Part shown: positions 55,072 through 63,899 of the stretch, piece by piece
Numbering within the stretch: position 1 is the first letter of the stretch
How the letters are laid out: each line of letters starts with the position of its first letter
Origin: Niallia nealsonii
GTDB taxonomy: Bacteria; Bacillota; Bacilli; Bacillales; Cytobacillaceae
Length of the DNA: 64,000 nucleotides
NCBI RefSeq assembly: GCF_002835805.1
Contig: NZ_PISE01000014.1
Location: forward strand, 1-64,000
Direction: 5' to 3'
Program-made: the position numbers and the translations under genes
The notes under the pieces: model-generated
What the model saw: only the letters and a program-made list of their open reading frames with translations
What the model was told of the DNA's origin: nothing
Database searches by the model: none

Positions 55072-55644
55072 GTGGCTAAGAAAGAACACTTAATCGATGT
55101 TCAACCAATCAGAAGCAAGGCTCAAATAGAGGATATGAAGTGGGCGTTAAAGAGGCACTGTTCAGAACGAGACTATATCCTATTCCTAATTGGAATCAAT
55201 ACAGGATTGCGTGTCAGTGATATATTGAATCTGAAAAGGGATTCCATCTTCAAGCTTAAATCAAAGAAACGTAAGGAGTTCCAAATCAGAGAAGGGAAGA
55301 CTAAGAAGGCTAGAATGATTAATATTACACCTATCTTTAATGAAGTGATTACATATGCCTCAGAACTCGACAGTGATTGGCTATTCCCTTCTCGTAAAGG
55401 TGATAAGCCTATAAGTAAAATTCAAGCATATAGACAGCTTCAAAAGGCAGGAGATTTCGCAGGCATCCAATCAATAGGCACTCATACCATGAGAAAGACA
55501 TTTGGATATCACTTCTATAAGAAGGCTAACAATGTGGCTATGCTTCAAGAGATACTCAATCATTCACATCCAAAGATTACACTGACCTATATTGGTAGCA
55601 ACAAAGAAGAGACAGATAATGAACTAGATAACTTTAACTTATAG
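55072..55644 (+). CDS. Small tyrosine recombinase
   Basis: 190 residues, essentially only the catalytic domain. Arg47 (TGLRVSD), His138 and Arg141 (HTMRKTF), His164/His166 (LNHSHPKI) and Tyr173 are present, so it should be active. Short recombinases of this type are frequent in Bacillus phages and islands. GTG 55072 is chosen because GGAG is eight bases upstream; the longer frame from 55003 has no ribosome binding site. Confidence 0.85.
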   Translation: MAKKEHLIDVQPIRSKAQIEDMKWALKRHCSERDYILFLIGINTGLRVSDILNLKRDSIFKLKSKKRKEFQIREGKTKKARMINITPIFNEVITYASELDSDWLFPSRKGDKPISKIQAYRQLQKAGDFAGIQSIGTHTMRKTFGYHFYKKANNVAMLQEILNHSHPKITLTYIGSNKEETDNELDNFNL

Positions 55645-56114
55645 AGGCTCCAAGGGGGTCTCTTTTCATTTGCGATTGGTATGATGAGGGGGGATATTTC
55701 CACATTTTCATTGGTGCATGAAAGGGATAGACCCATAGTAGGTTCATTCACACAGCATGGATTAATAATAATGTGTCTATATCTTAAAGCTGCATTCTTG
55801 AATTTAGTAGTAAGAGAGAAGCTATTTCTTGAGTGCGTCCCCGCGCGCTTAATATCTCTTCTCTTTTCCCCTTGCGTCTTCTCTTCTTAAGATTCTTCTC
55901 TTCTTACACTATCAGTTAGAGACGATAATCGTATCGTTTTTCTTTTTGTTTTTTTATGGGAGCTATCATTTATGGAAGTTGAGACCATGATAGAACATGT
56001 ATTATCAAAAGAACGCTCATTCGTAGGAAGAATGAGCGGGAGAGGAAAGGTAAAATTAGAAAAGGAAAAATTGTAAAATATAAAATAGGAATGTAGAGAA
56101 TGCTCCCAGTTACT
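55645..56114. other. Convergent gap with two hairpins
   Basis: No credible gene; a 69-codon frame (55681-55890) lacks a ribosome binding site. A palindrome GAGACGATAATCGTATC with T-rich tail (55918-55945) resembles the terminator at 61390-61429. A perfect hairpin CGCTCATTC / GAATGAGCG (56014-56038) is the likely terminator of the GIY-YIG gene on the minus strand. Confidence 0.6.
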
Positions 56115-56810
56115 CTAGTAAGGTGATATCATATAGTCATTCAGGTACATCGAGTCTGAAGTAGTATTTTGGATATGTATAGACGTGGGATGTAGGGCGC
56201 AATAATTTTTCTTCTTTTGTGTATTCAGTGTCGGTTTAAGAGAGTGAATTAATTGCGATTCGATACTGTCTAATAACTCTAAGCTGAAATTTTTAGGATG
56301 AATCCATTCTAGTGGTAGAGAGTTATTTTCATTTAAGAAGGTTATACACCCAAAGTACACCCTTTTTTCAAAACCATCATATTTAGGATGGTGCATTTTT
56401 ACAGCTGCAGTATGTCCTCCAGAAAATCTAGAGAACTTAGAAGAAGTCTTACCGATGTATAAAACCTCTTCAAACGTATCACGTTTTACAGTAAACATGT
56501 AAATTGGATAACATGCGTCTGGAGGATTTCCAAGTTCATCGAGAATCATTTGAACTTCCTCTCTATCTAACCAACCACCTTCATCTGAGTTTATTATATC
56601 TAAAGCAAGTTCAACATAGTTTCTTTGCTGCTCCCAAGAAATTGGGAGACTTTGAGCTCTCTGCCTATGTAATTTGAACAGAGGGACATAATCATCAAAT
56701 ATTACTGAAGCCCCAAGTTCCAAAGTGGGAGATGTATCTTGAAGGTATTTAAAGCTAGGTAGTGATTGAGTTCTATTTAACCAAGGCTTTAATGGTGAAA
56801 ATGCTTTCAA
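56115..56810 (-). CDS. GIY-YIG-domain protein
   Basis: 231 residues. The first ~110 residues are unassigned; the second half has the GIY-YIG pattern: PIYMF, LYIGKT, an Arg-x-x-GGH region (SRFSGGHT), then Glu in LLDSIESQLIHSLKPTLN and the closing Asn. The catalytic Tyr, Arg and Glu equivalents are visible, so nuclease activity is plausible. It is transcribed behind the OLD gene, 176 bases downstream. Start appears to be TTG 56810 with GGAGGG six bases upstream. Confidence 0.7.
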   Translation of the reverse strand: MKAFSPLKPWLNRTQSLPSFKYLQDTSPTLELGASVIFDDYVPLFKLHRQRAQSLPISWEQQRNYVELALDIINSDEGGWLDREEVQMILDELGNPPDACYPIYMFTVKRDTFEEVLYIGKTSSKFSRFSGGHTAAVKMHHPKYDGFEKRVYFGCITFLNENNSLPLEWIHPKNFSLELLDSIESQLIHSLKPTLNTQKKKNYCALHPTSIHIQNTTSDSMYLNDYMISPY

Positions 56811-56938
56811 ATAGTTCCCTCCATATCTAATAAAGTAATAGTTTGTTAACTTATTTTAAGAAGAAAAACGAAATCAGATAGTATGGTATGAATTACTTAG
56901 GATAAGATTTGTAAGGTCCTAAAAGAGTATAAAAATTG

Positions 56939-56975
56939 TAGAGCCTTCCTTTGCTAAAAAGGGAGATGACTCTAC
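56939..56975 (-). terminator. Terminator of the OLD gene
   Basis: On the minus strand GTAGAGTCATC... closes with ...GGCTCTAC around an inner CCTTTTTAGCAAAGG hairpin and is followed by AATTTTTA. It lies between the OLD and GIY-YIG genes, so the two may be separately or partly read through. Confidence 0.65.
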
Positions 56976-56986
56976 TAACTACCAAC

Positions 56987-58906
56987 TTATACTGTTTGAA
57001 GTAAGTTGTCTAGTTGGAGGGCACTAAAGTTTTCCTCTCCAATAACAAATTTAAAGAATCTTAGGAGTTTTTCCTGATGAATGCTAAAATCGTCAGTGAT
57101 AAGCTTAGTAGCCTTCCAAGGTTTATCATTATTCCATGTCTGACCGAAGATGTCGCCTTCAAAATTTGGCTGATGTGTAAGGCGAAACATTTCGTTTCCA
57201 ATAGTGTTCAAAATATTTAAGTTGCTTCCTATATCTAAAGCTTCATTATCTAGGTCGTGTATTAAATAAGATTGTATGCCAAAATGATGCAAGACTTCAT
57301 AGTAAGCCTTTTGAGTTAATTTACCATTACAAGGGATTATGGAGATTTCTTTTAGCATCCTTTCCAAATCCTCGGTTATCTCGGGATAAAGTTCTTGCAG
57401 TTTATCTTTAATGGCTATAATACTAGCAGTTTCGCAGTCTCCTTCAACAAGAATTACTCTCTTAGCAAAAAAAGCCTCAAGTGTAGTGGTATTGAAGTTT
57501 AAGAGCATTCTCATCCTGCTTCGTTTTTCTATGGCACTTTGCCCGCTATATATATCGTTACTAACCTGTGTTACCTTCGTTGATAAGTTCTCCTCTCTTT
57601 GCATAACTACTATTCCTTGGTGTCTACTTGCTAAGTCGATAAAGTTTTCTGAATGTGATGTGCAAATAACTTGCGCTAAAGGATGTTTAGAGATTTGGAC
57701 TAAAGAATCACGCATCTTGCGTTGGAGATGTGGATGAAGGTATATCTCAGGTTCTTCCACTAAAAATAGGAAGCTTCTTTTCCAGACCTCTGTCGTTGCT
57801 GTTGCTGCCTCTTCTTCTAAGTTATTTTGAGTTAGTTGTTCTGCCATGAGTTCTAAGAGGGATAGTATAAGCATTCTCTGAACGCCATTCCCCTGTTGAT
57901 TAGGAGAAGTCACTAGATTGTTATGTTTTAAATAGATGCTTGAATTCAAGTGTAGTTTCTCCATTACTTCTGGCACATCAAAATCTACATTGGCTTCAAC
58001 ATCCATTAAGCGGTTTAGCTTTTTACTGAGTCTTTCCTCGAGGTTAAGTACTTCAGTATGACGAGTTCCTTCATTGAAAATGTTCTTAAGTGATGCTAGG
58101 GAAGCTCTAAACTCTTGGATTTCCTGTGTCTGGTTCAGATGATGCTCAAATAAGGCAGCCGTTATTTGATTAGCTGCAGACTTATTCTTATTTGCGTCAG
58201 CTTCTTCATTTATCAGTTTTACAGCTGGGACATATATAACTTTTGGCATGACAGACCGTATGATAGATGCAAAACCATTCGGGTTTTTCATCCAGTCAGC
58301 TTCTCCTTCACTTACAAGGGTTGGATTATTTATGTAGATATATTGTATAAAATCGCCTTGCTTAGCTTTTGGAATAGTCCCGCTTGTAATGCGGTGTTCA
58401 CGACAATAGTTTTCATAGTGTTCGTATAAAGCACCTGATACAGTGCTGAACGTTCTAGTATTCCATGAAACATTTGTGTCTAGCTCTGGTATGTAACGGT
58501 TAGGAATATATACTTCAAAGGGAACGTCACTATCTTTAAGATTAGGTGCAGTCCAAATACGCCGTACTCGCATCTCATTGTCAAAGATGTAAGGTTTGAT
58601 AAACTGGTTATTTCTATCTGTATGATTGAAATCATCAAATACAACTAATATCTCCATATTCATAGACGGGTTATTGGGTTCTCTCTTAAAAGGAAACATG
58701 TCAATGGTAGGTGTATGGGGTGTATCTGTTTCTGGAAGAAACAACTTTAATGCTTCAAGAAGAGAAGATTTTCCTATGTTGTTCTCTCCTATAACTGTTA
58801 TGAAGTCAGATGCCCCTTCTCCATTCACTCTCGGGAAGGTAATTGCACATGGCTCAGCATGACCAATGTTCTTAAAATTTTTAATAGTAAACTCTTTTAT
58901 TCTCAT
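56987..58906 (-). CDS. OLD-family ATP-dependent nuclease (ABC ATPase plus TOPRIM)
   Basis: 639 residues. An SMC/RecF-like ATPase has Walker A GENNIGKS (40-47), a signature-like GNGVQRM (339-345), Walker B FLFLVEEPE (379-386) and His418 of the H loop (CTSHSE). The C-terminal TOPRIM nuclease has Glu488 (VILVEGD) and Asp551/Asp553 (IHDLDNEA). OLD proteins, including GajA of Gabija, are antiphage nucleases; no UvrD helicase partner is next to it. ATG 58906 is chosen for AAGGAGG just upstream. Confidence 0.9.
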   Translation of the reverse strand: MRIKEFTIKNFKNIGHAEPCAITFPRVNGEGASDFITVIGENNIGKSSLLEALKLFLPETDTPHTPTIDMFPFKREPNNPSMNMEILVVFDDFNHTDRNNQFIKPYIFDNEMRVRRIWTAPNLKDSDVPFEVYIPNRYIPELDTNVSWNTRTFSTVSGALYEHYENYCREHRITSGTIPKAKQGDFIQYIYINNPTLVSEGEADWMKNPNGFASIIRSVMPKVIYVPAVKLINEEADANKNKSAANQITAALFEHHLNQTQEIQEFRASLASLKNIFNEGTRHTEVLNLEERLSKKLNRLMDVEANVDFDVPEVMEKLHLNSSIYLKHNNLVTSPNQQGNGVQRMLILSLLELMAEQLTQNNLEEEAATATTEVWKRSFLFLVEEPEIYLHPHLQRKMRDSLVQISKHPLAQVICTSHSENFIDLASRHQGIVVMQREENLSTKVTQVSNDIYSGQSAIEKRSRMRMLLNFNTTTLEAFFAKRVILVEGDCETASIIAIKDKLQELYPEITEDLERMLKEISIIPCNGKLTQKAYYEVLHHFGIQSYLIHDLDNEALDIGSNLNILNTIGNEMFRLTHQPNFEGDIFGQTWNNDKPWKATKLITDDFSIHQEKLLRFFKFVIGEENFSALQLDNLLQTV

Positions 58907-59175
58907 AGTATTCCTCCTTAGATTCCTGTAGAATTTATTTCGACAAAAATTTCCAGAAACCTGTAGGATATTCAAATTTATTTTTCTCTTATGTCGAAAC
59001 GGCTTACTTGTTAAAGGCAATGAGAAGGGATGCTATAGCTATGTATTAGTAGTAATTGGTATAATAGAATAGATAATGTTTCATTTTAATAAAAGGTGAG
59101 CGATACCTTTCGTTGAACAATCAATCAAAAGATATATAGTAAAACTTCTTAATATTAAACAAGGAGAGTATGTTT
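58907..59175. promoter_or_regulatory. Divergent control region of the OLD and nuclease-like genes
   Basis: Holds an inverted pair TTTCGACA / TGTCGAAA (about 58937-58944 and 58993-59000) and a direct repeat CCTGTAGAA / CCTGTAGGA. These could be operators for joint control. Promoters are not clear. Confidence 0.4.
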
Positions 59176-59793
59176 ATGTGTCAAATTCCCGATATTAATT
59201 TGGAAGATTTAGGTGAAGTAAAATTAAAATGTTATCAAGAGTATCTTAAGGAGAAATTAAAATTATTGTTTCCAAACACAGATGTTAGAACAGAGTGGAA
59301 TGCAATGAGAGATGAAAGAGCGTTAAATATTTACTCTCCAAGAGTGGATGTTGCAGTTGGACCTTTTGCAACTCATCAAAGGCATGAGTTTGAATACAAC
59401 GAAATGTTTAGAATAGACAGTATCCGAAATTTTGTTGAACGCTTAATTACATACAACCGAGATAATTTGTATCTTTATGGAGATTTTGTAGAAGCAGCTA
59501 CATATGATAACGCTATTTATCAAAATTTAAATGCAAGGTGTTTCATGGCAATAGAAATTGAGAACGAAGTAAGTAGGAAGCACTTAATGGGTGGTGCAAT
59601 TAATGCATCTGCTCTTGGAAGATTGGGAGTTGTAATTCCCTGGACTGACGATAAGTTAAAAGCTTTTGTGAGATTAGTTCGTTACTTACATTATCTAAAA
59701 GAAGCAGATAAGAATACATTTAATACCACAAATTTATTAATCGTAACAAAGGAACAAATTCACACTGCATTAGCTGATATAATAAGGGGATAG
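59176..59793 (+). CDS. Nuclease-like protein paired with the OLD gene
   Basis: 205 residues of unrecognised family. The centre has the look of a PD-(D/E)XK core: RVDVAVGPF (Asp), then FMAIEIENEVSRKH with an E-x-E in the E-x-K position and a following Lys, then a helix and LGVVIPW. A working nuclease is therefore possible but unproven. ATG 59176 is nine bases from AAGGAG; ATG 59170 is only three. It is divergent from the OLD gene across 269 bases. Confidence 0.5.
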   Translation: MCQIPDINLEDLGEVKLKCYQEYLKEKLKLLFPNTDVRTEWNAMRDERALNIYSPRVDVAVGPFATHQRHEFEYNEMFRIDSIRNFVERLITYNRDNLYLYGDFVEAATYDNAIYQNLNARCFMAIEIENEVSRKHLMGGAINASALGRLGVVIPWTDDKLKAFVRLVRYLHYLKEADKNTFNTTNLLIVTKEQIHTALADIIRG

Positions 59794-61039
59794 GATACTG
59801 ATAGATGGTTAATATTTGTTTAAAAATGAAACTATGGGTATAATTCAGTTATCGACATTAACAATCGTTTAAGCTTGCAATTAACAATCATGATTGCAAT
59901 TCATAATCCCTAAAAACAGCTATAAACCTTGATATATCAGCATCTACAAACAATCCATGATGGGCGGCGGATTTAACATCTATAAACCTAATACGATTGC
60001 ATTGTATGGTTGGTGTTTTTCCTCCATGGTGTATAACACAGTTAGTGAACCTTTTTATGAACTATATCTTTATTTTAATATTAGTTAGACAAGCAGAAGA
60101 ATATATATGTAAATGAATGTTCAAAATACAGGTGAAATAAGAAGGCATCCAAGTTATTTGGATGCTTTTTTGCTGACTAAAGTTAATGATTGAGCATAGG
60201 TCGGAATTATGTATCATTAGATAATTAATTAAAGCTTGTTAATTAACAAAAAAAAAATCAAATTCAAGACAGTATTGTTAAGGGGATACCAGCAATTGAA
60301 GGAGCTATTTTATTGGATGATACGGTGTTTGTTATGCTATTGGGGTCATTTTAGATGGTATTGCTAACAAGAATATAGGTAACATATCTAGAGGAGCCAG
60401 ATATAATTCTGCTCTCCGTTATTTAAATTATAGAGTGCAGTTTGTCTCTTGATATAGAGCTTCTACGTATATCATCTTTCAATAAATGCTGCCACATCAA
60501 TATTCAAAAGAATTCCACAAGCCTATCATTTACGCTTCTCCATGTAAAGTGGACCTGTTTACTGGAAGAAATGTGTTCACGCTAATCTAGCAGAAATTGT
60601 CCATTTTTATATTTTTATTTAGTGTTCATATGTTATTGATAGCTGATGCTCAAGATAGAGATTTCTGAATATTATCAGTATTAATTTAATGGCTTTGAAG
60701 AAGCGAAATAGAATTAGACGGTGAGTATCCTCTAAGAAAAGTTGATATTTATATATTTTTTTATTTAAATAATTTTCTCATAGTTAGTGTGTTAGTAGCA
60801 TACTAACACACTAACAAACTAGAAAAAAATAATCTTGAGAATGGTATAAAAGTGAATTGACAAGGAGAGTTTAAATGTAAGCAGAATAATATTTCGATAT
60901 TATACTGTTATTAAAAACAATCTTTTATAGAGATTTTAGTTATGAGGAGTGATGATATAGAGGAAATAAGAAAAATGTTGTAAATACTTTGTAATGCAAG
61001 GTTATAACAGCTAATTTAATGAGATAGAGGTGTTGAAAA
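59794..61039. other. Long decayed stretch
   Basis: Besides the DisA_N-like remnant, a minus-strand frame at 59888-60061 reads CNRIRFIDVKSAAHHGLFVD and more with no start codon, and looks like the tail of a lost gene. A terminator GCATCCAA / TTGGATGC plus T6 is at 60145-60171 without an intact gene before it. A TAGTGTGTTAG / CTAACACACTA inverted repeat is at about 60785-60815. Confidence 0.45.
60262..60452 (+). pseudogene. Remnant of a DisA_N / diadenylate-cyclase-like (DAC-type) gene
   Basis: One frame reads GIPAIEGAILLDDT, and after a one-base loss the next frame reads GVCYAIGVILDG, then ISRGARYNSALRYL, ending at TGA 60450-60452. The order GAILLD, G-x-x-YAIGVILDG, RGARYNSA is the core of DisA_N-type domains, found in diadenylate cyclases and in DAC-derived (DACNV) nucleotide sensors of conflict systems. 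Only this core survives, so the gene is dead. Confidence 0.6.
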
Positions 61040-61342
61040 ATGGAGAAAATTAAAATAAGTAAAGATTTAGGCTTTAGTATAGTGAAAGCTAAGTTAATTA
61101 ATGATTTTATGGATATGCTTTACTCTAAGACTGAAGAAACAGAAGAAATCATAGAAATTGAAATTCTAGAGGGTTTTGCGAGCGGTGTACACGACAAATT
61201 AATAAAGGCAATAACAAATAATCTAGTAACCTTAGATGAATATTTATCTGCTAGTCAATACTTCAAAGATTATGTTTTGGTTAGCTATAGAATTGCTAGT
61301 AAGATACTAAGGAATAAAGAAGAACTAGATACAGATATTTAG
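61040..61342 (+). CDS. Small acidic protein of unknown function
   Basis: 100 residues, mostly helical, with an acidic stretch SKTEETEEIIEIEILEG. No family recognised. AGAGGTG upstream of the ATG and a strong terminator downstream support a real gene. It precedes the frameshifted nuclease gene. Confidence 0.55.
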   Translation: MEKIKISKDLGFSIVKAKLINDFMDMLYSKTEETEEIIEIEILEGFASGVHDKLIKAITNNLVTLDEYLSASQYFKDYVLVSYRIASKILRNKEELDTDI

Positions 61343-61389
61343 TTAAATTAAATTTAAGTACAATCTTCTCTTGTTTCATAAAATTTTTA

Positions 61390-61429
61390 AAAAGGAAAAT
61401 GAGACGATAATCGTCTCGTTTTCCTTTTT
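61390..61429. terminator. Symmetric bidirectional terminator
   Basis: AAAAAGGAAAATGAGACG pairs with CGTCTCGTTTTCCTTTTT over 18 positions with one mismatch around ATAAT. A shorter related palindrome with the same GAGACGATAATCGT core is at 55918. Confidence 0.88.
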
Positions 61430-61552
61430 CGTCTCTCAAATGGTAACTTTCATTTTTATTTACACTTTTATACAAATAGATTCCAGAATAGTGTTGATTA
61501 TACAACCTTAGTATTAGTGCTATATACTTAAAAGTGTTAAGTGAAGGTTTTT

Positions 61553-62451
61553 ATGGAAACGAAAGTAGCATATCTTTCTACTTCAAAGCTAGCAGCTAAG
61601 TATAAGAAACCAGTAAAAGAGATGTTTGATGTATTGTTGAAAATGCAGCTAATTGAAAGAATAGAGGAAGATTGGAGATTGACGGATAAAGGAGAAAGAA
61701 ATGGAGGGGTGATAAAGAAACACTTTAAAGCTGGTGATTATATTGCTTGGGAAGAGAATAGGATAGAAAAAGTATTAGTAGAGGTCAAAGATATAAGTAA
61801 GCTACTTAATGCAACAGCTCTAAGTTCTCATTTTAGTATATCTAGAAATAAAATTAATCCCATATTAGCTGAAATTGGTTTTATAGAAAAATCAGAAAAT
61901 GGTTGGGTTATTACTAAATTGGGAGAGAAGATGGGGGAAGACAATATAAATATGATAGAACAGGTATTCCATTTGTTAATTGGGATGAATCTATACTATC
62001 CAATAGAACACTTCAAGAAGCCATTAAAGAGGCAAATGGGAATGCGTCTTCAATAAAAGAAATTTATCAATCTAATGATAGTGATGAATTCTTAACATTT
62101 AGAGATAAGTTTACAGCAAAATTAAGAACTACAGATGGACATTATGTTCGTTCTAGAGCCGAGATACTGATTGACAATTGGTTGTATATGTACGGAGTAA
62201 TTCATGCGTATGAAAGAAAGTTACCCATTGAAAAAGAAATGTATTGTGATTTTTATTTGCCATCAGGCAGAGTATATATAGAGTATTGGGAGCTAGAAAA
62301 TGATGTGAAATACAGAAAAAGGAAGAAAGCGAAAATAAAGCTATATAAAAAGTATGGGTTCAATCTAGTAGAAATCAATGACAACGATATAAAGAATTTA
62401 GATGATGTTTTGCCTAAGAAACTATTAGAATATGGAATAAGAACGTTTTAG
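61553..62451 (+). pseudogene. Winged-helix / PD-(D/E)XK nuclease with a one-base frameshift
   Basis: ATG 61553 (GAAGG upstream) starts two tandem HTH-like modules (STSKLAAKYKKP and LLNATALSSHFSISRN). After KLGEKMG the frame goes astray at a run of five G (about 61932-61937). Adding one G joins it to GRQYKYDRTGIPFVNWDES and onward to the frame ending at 62451. That part holds RSRAEILIDNWL, YCDFYLPSG, VYIEYWEL and a following Lys-rich stretch, the core of a PD-(D/E)XK nuclease. The full protein would be about 300 residues. Confidence 0.75.
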
Positions 62452-62495
62452 TAGAAATTTTTATATTTTTTCATGTTAGATTTGAGGAGAAAAGA

Positions 62496-63560
62496 ATGAT
62501 GGCAGAGACTGAAACAAAAGCATTAAAAAGAGAACTTCATAATGATATGTTTAATATATACAACAAAGCCAAATCAATTGGTTATAATGCAACAAAATTT
62601 AGACAGATGCTTGCGGGAAAAGAAGGATATTTAGTAGCAAAGAGTTTTATTTATAGTAAATCTCCAACAGATGGTTTCACAAGTTTATGGGAACTTAAAA
62701 GGCTTGATTTAACAGTAGAAGCATTAGTTTTAAATCCTAAGTATGTGTCTTTATTTACTGAGGAAGAAAGGTGCATTGTAAGGGATAGATTGGCAGAGTA
62801 TGGCTATCAAATTGAAATGCGAGAACAGGAAAATACAGATGTTAAGAGTATACCAGAACTTGAACCAGTACTACGTTCAAGAGAATATAATAATGCTACT
62901 GCAGAACTAAGAAGTAAAGTTGTCTACGAATATCTTTTTCATGGAAGAAGTCATAGATGGATAGACGAATATGTAATAGGATTAAATCCTTCAGAAAGCC
63001 GTGGATATCAGGCTATGGGGATTTTACATTATATTGGGCTTAAAAGTAAACATAAAGGTTTTTTTGAAAAGAGCAATTTAGATGATGCGTTGGTTGAGAT
63101 TAAAAGACAGAGCTCTGATTTTAAATTATTAATAGAAAATCTAGATTATGTTAATCAAGCTAAGAAGATAGAAAGTAAGCTAGCAAGTGATATAGATGCA
63201 GAGCAATCAGAAGAGGATGGATATTATAAAGATGGAGCAATAAAATATTATCATGGTAAACGATATGAAAGAAATCCTGTTAATAGAAGAAAAGCTATTG
63301 AGATACATGGGTTAGATTGTAAAGTATGTGGATTTAATTTTGAAAAAAATTATGGAAAGAGGGGCGCAGATTTTATAGAGATACATCATTTAAATCAACT
63401 TAGCACATTAGAGGAAGAAACAATTGTTAATCCAGAAACAGATTTAATTCCTCTCTGTTCCAATTGTCATCGAATGATACATAGGAAAAAGGATGTAGTT
63501 TTAACAGTTGAAGAACTCAAAGAGATAATGGCGAAAAATGGTAAAGGTTTAACGGTATGA
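62496..63560 (+). CDS. HNH endonuclease (McrA-like)
   Basis: 354 residues. A helical N-terminal region of about 240 residues, perhaps for target recognition, is followed by an HNH nuclease: CKVCGF (first zinc Cys pair), FIEIHHLNQL, DLIPLCSNCHRMIH (second Cys pair and closing His). This resembles modification-dependent McrA-type nucleases. GAGGAG lies six bases before the ATG, and the stop overlaps the next start (ATGA). Confidence 0.85.
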   Translation: MMAETETKALKRELHNDMFNIYNKAKSIGYNATKFRQMLAGKEGYLVAKSFIYSKSPTDGFTSLWELKRLDLTVEALVLNPKYVSLFTEEERCIVRDRLAEYGYQIEMREQENTDVKSIPELEPVLRSREYNNATAELRSKVVYEYLFHGRSHRWIDEYVIGLNPSESRGYQAMGILHYIGLKSKHKGFFEKSNLDDALVEIKRQSSDFKLLIENLDYVNQAKKIESKLASDIDAEQSEEDGYYKDGAIKYYHGKRYERNPVNRRKAIEIHGLDCKVCGFNFEKNYGKRGADFIEIHHLNQLSTLEEETIVNPETDLIPLCSNCHRMIHRKKDVVLTVEELKEIMAKNGKGLTV

Positions 63561-63772
63561 TGGATTTTTCAGCAATAGACAATTCCATTATAAATAAAAT
63601 AGCTTTGGTTTTAGGAGGGGCATTTGTCTTTATTTTAATAATAGCTTTAATCTTGGGGAAATTGTTACTTTTGTTAAGATTACCTAGAGGTTTGGTGCAG
63701 CGTGTAGTTAGTGTATTAGCGAGTCTAGGTTTTATATACTTAATTGTTATATTAGGAGACAGATTTTTCTAA
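63557..63772 (+). CDS. Small two-helix membrane protein coupled to the HNH gene
   Basis: 71 residues with two hydrophobic segments (about 13-40 and 48-67) separated by RLPRGLVQR. It shares ATGA with the HNH stop, so translation is coupled. Function unknown; a membrane partner or effector for the HNH nuclease is possible. Confidence 0.65.
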   Translation: MMDFSAIDNSIINKIALVLGGAFVFILIIALILGKLLLLLRLPRGLVQRVVSVLASLGFIYLIVILGDRFF

Positions 63773-63899
63773 GTAAGGTTAGAGTTCTAAGATGGTAAAA
63801 CGGCTGGAAAAGCGAAAGGTATACTTAAATCATTTTTTCCTAATTCTTAATATATATATATACCTCTATGGAATTTGTCATATTGAAGGAGTTTTAAGG

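Noticed and set aside
55681-55890. 69-codon plus-strand frame after the small recombinase
   Set aside because: No ribosome binding site and no family resemblance; it lies in a convergent gap with terminators.
56987-59793. Gabija system
   Set aside because: The OLD protein fits GajA in part, but there is no UvrD-like helicase (GajB) next to it.
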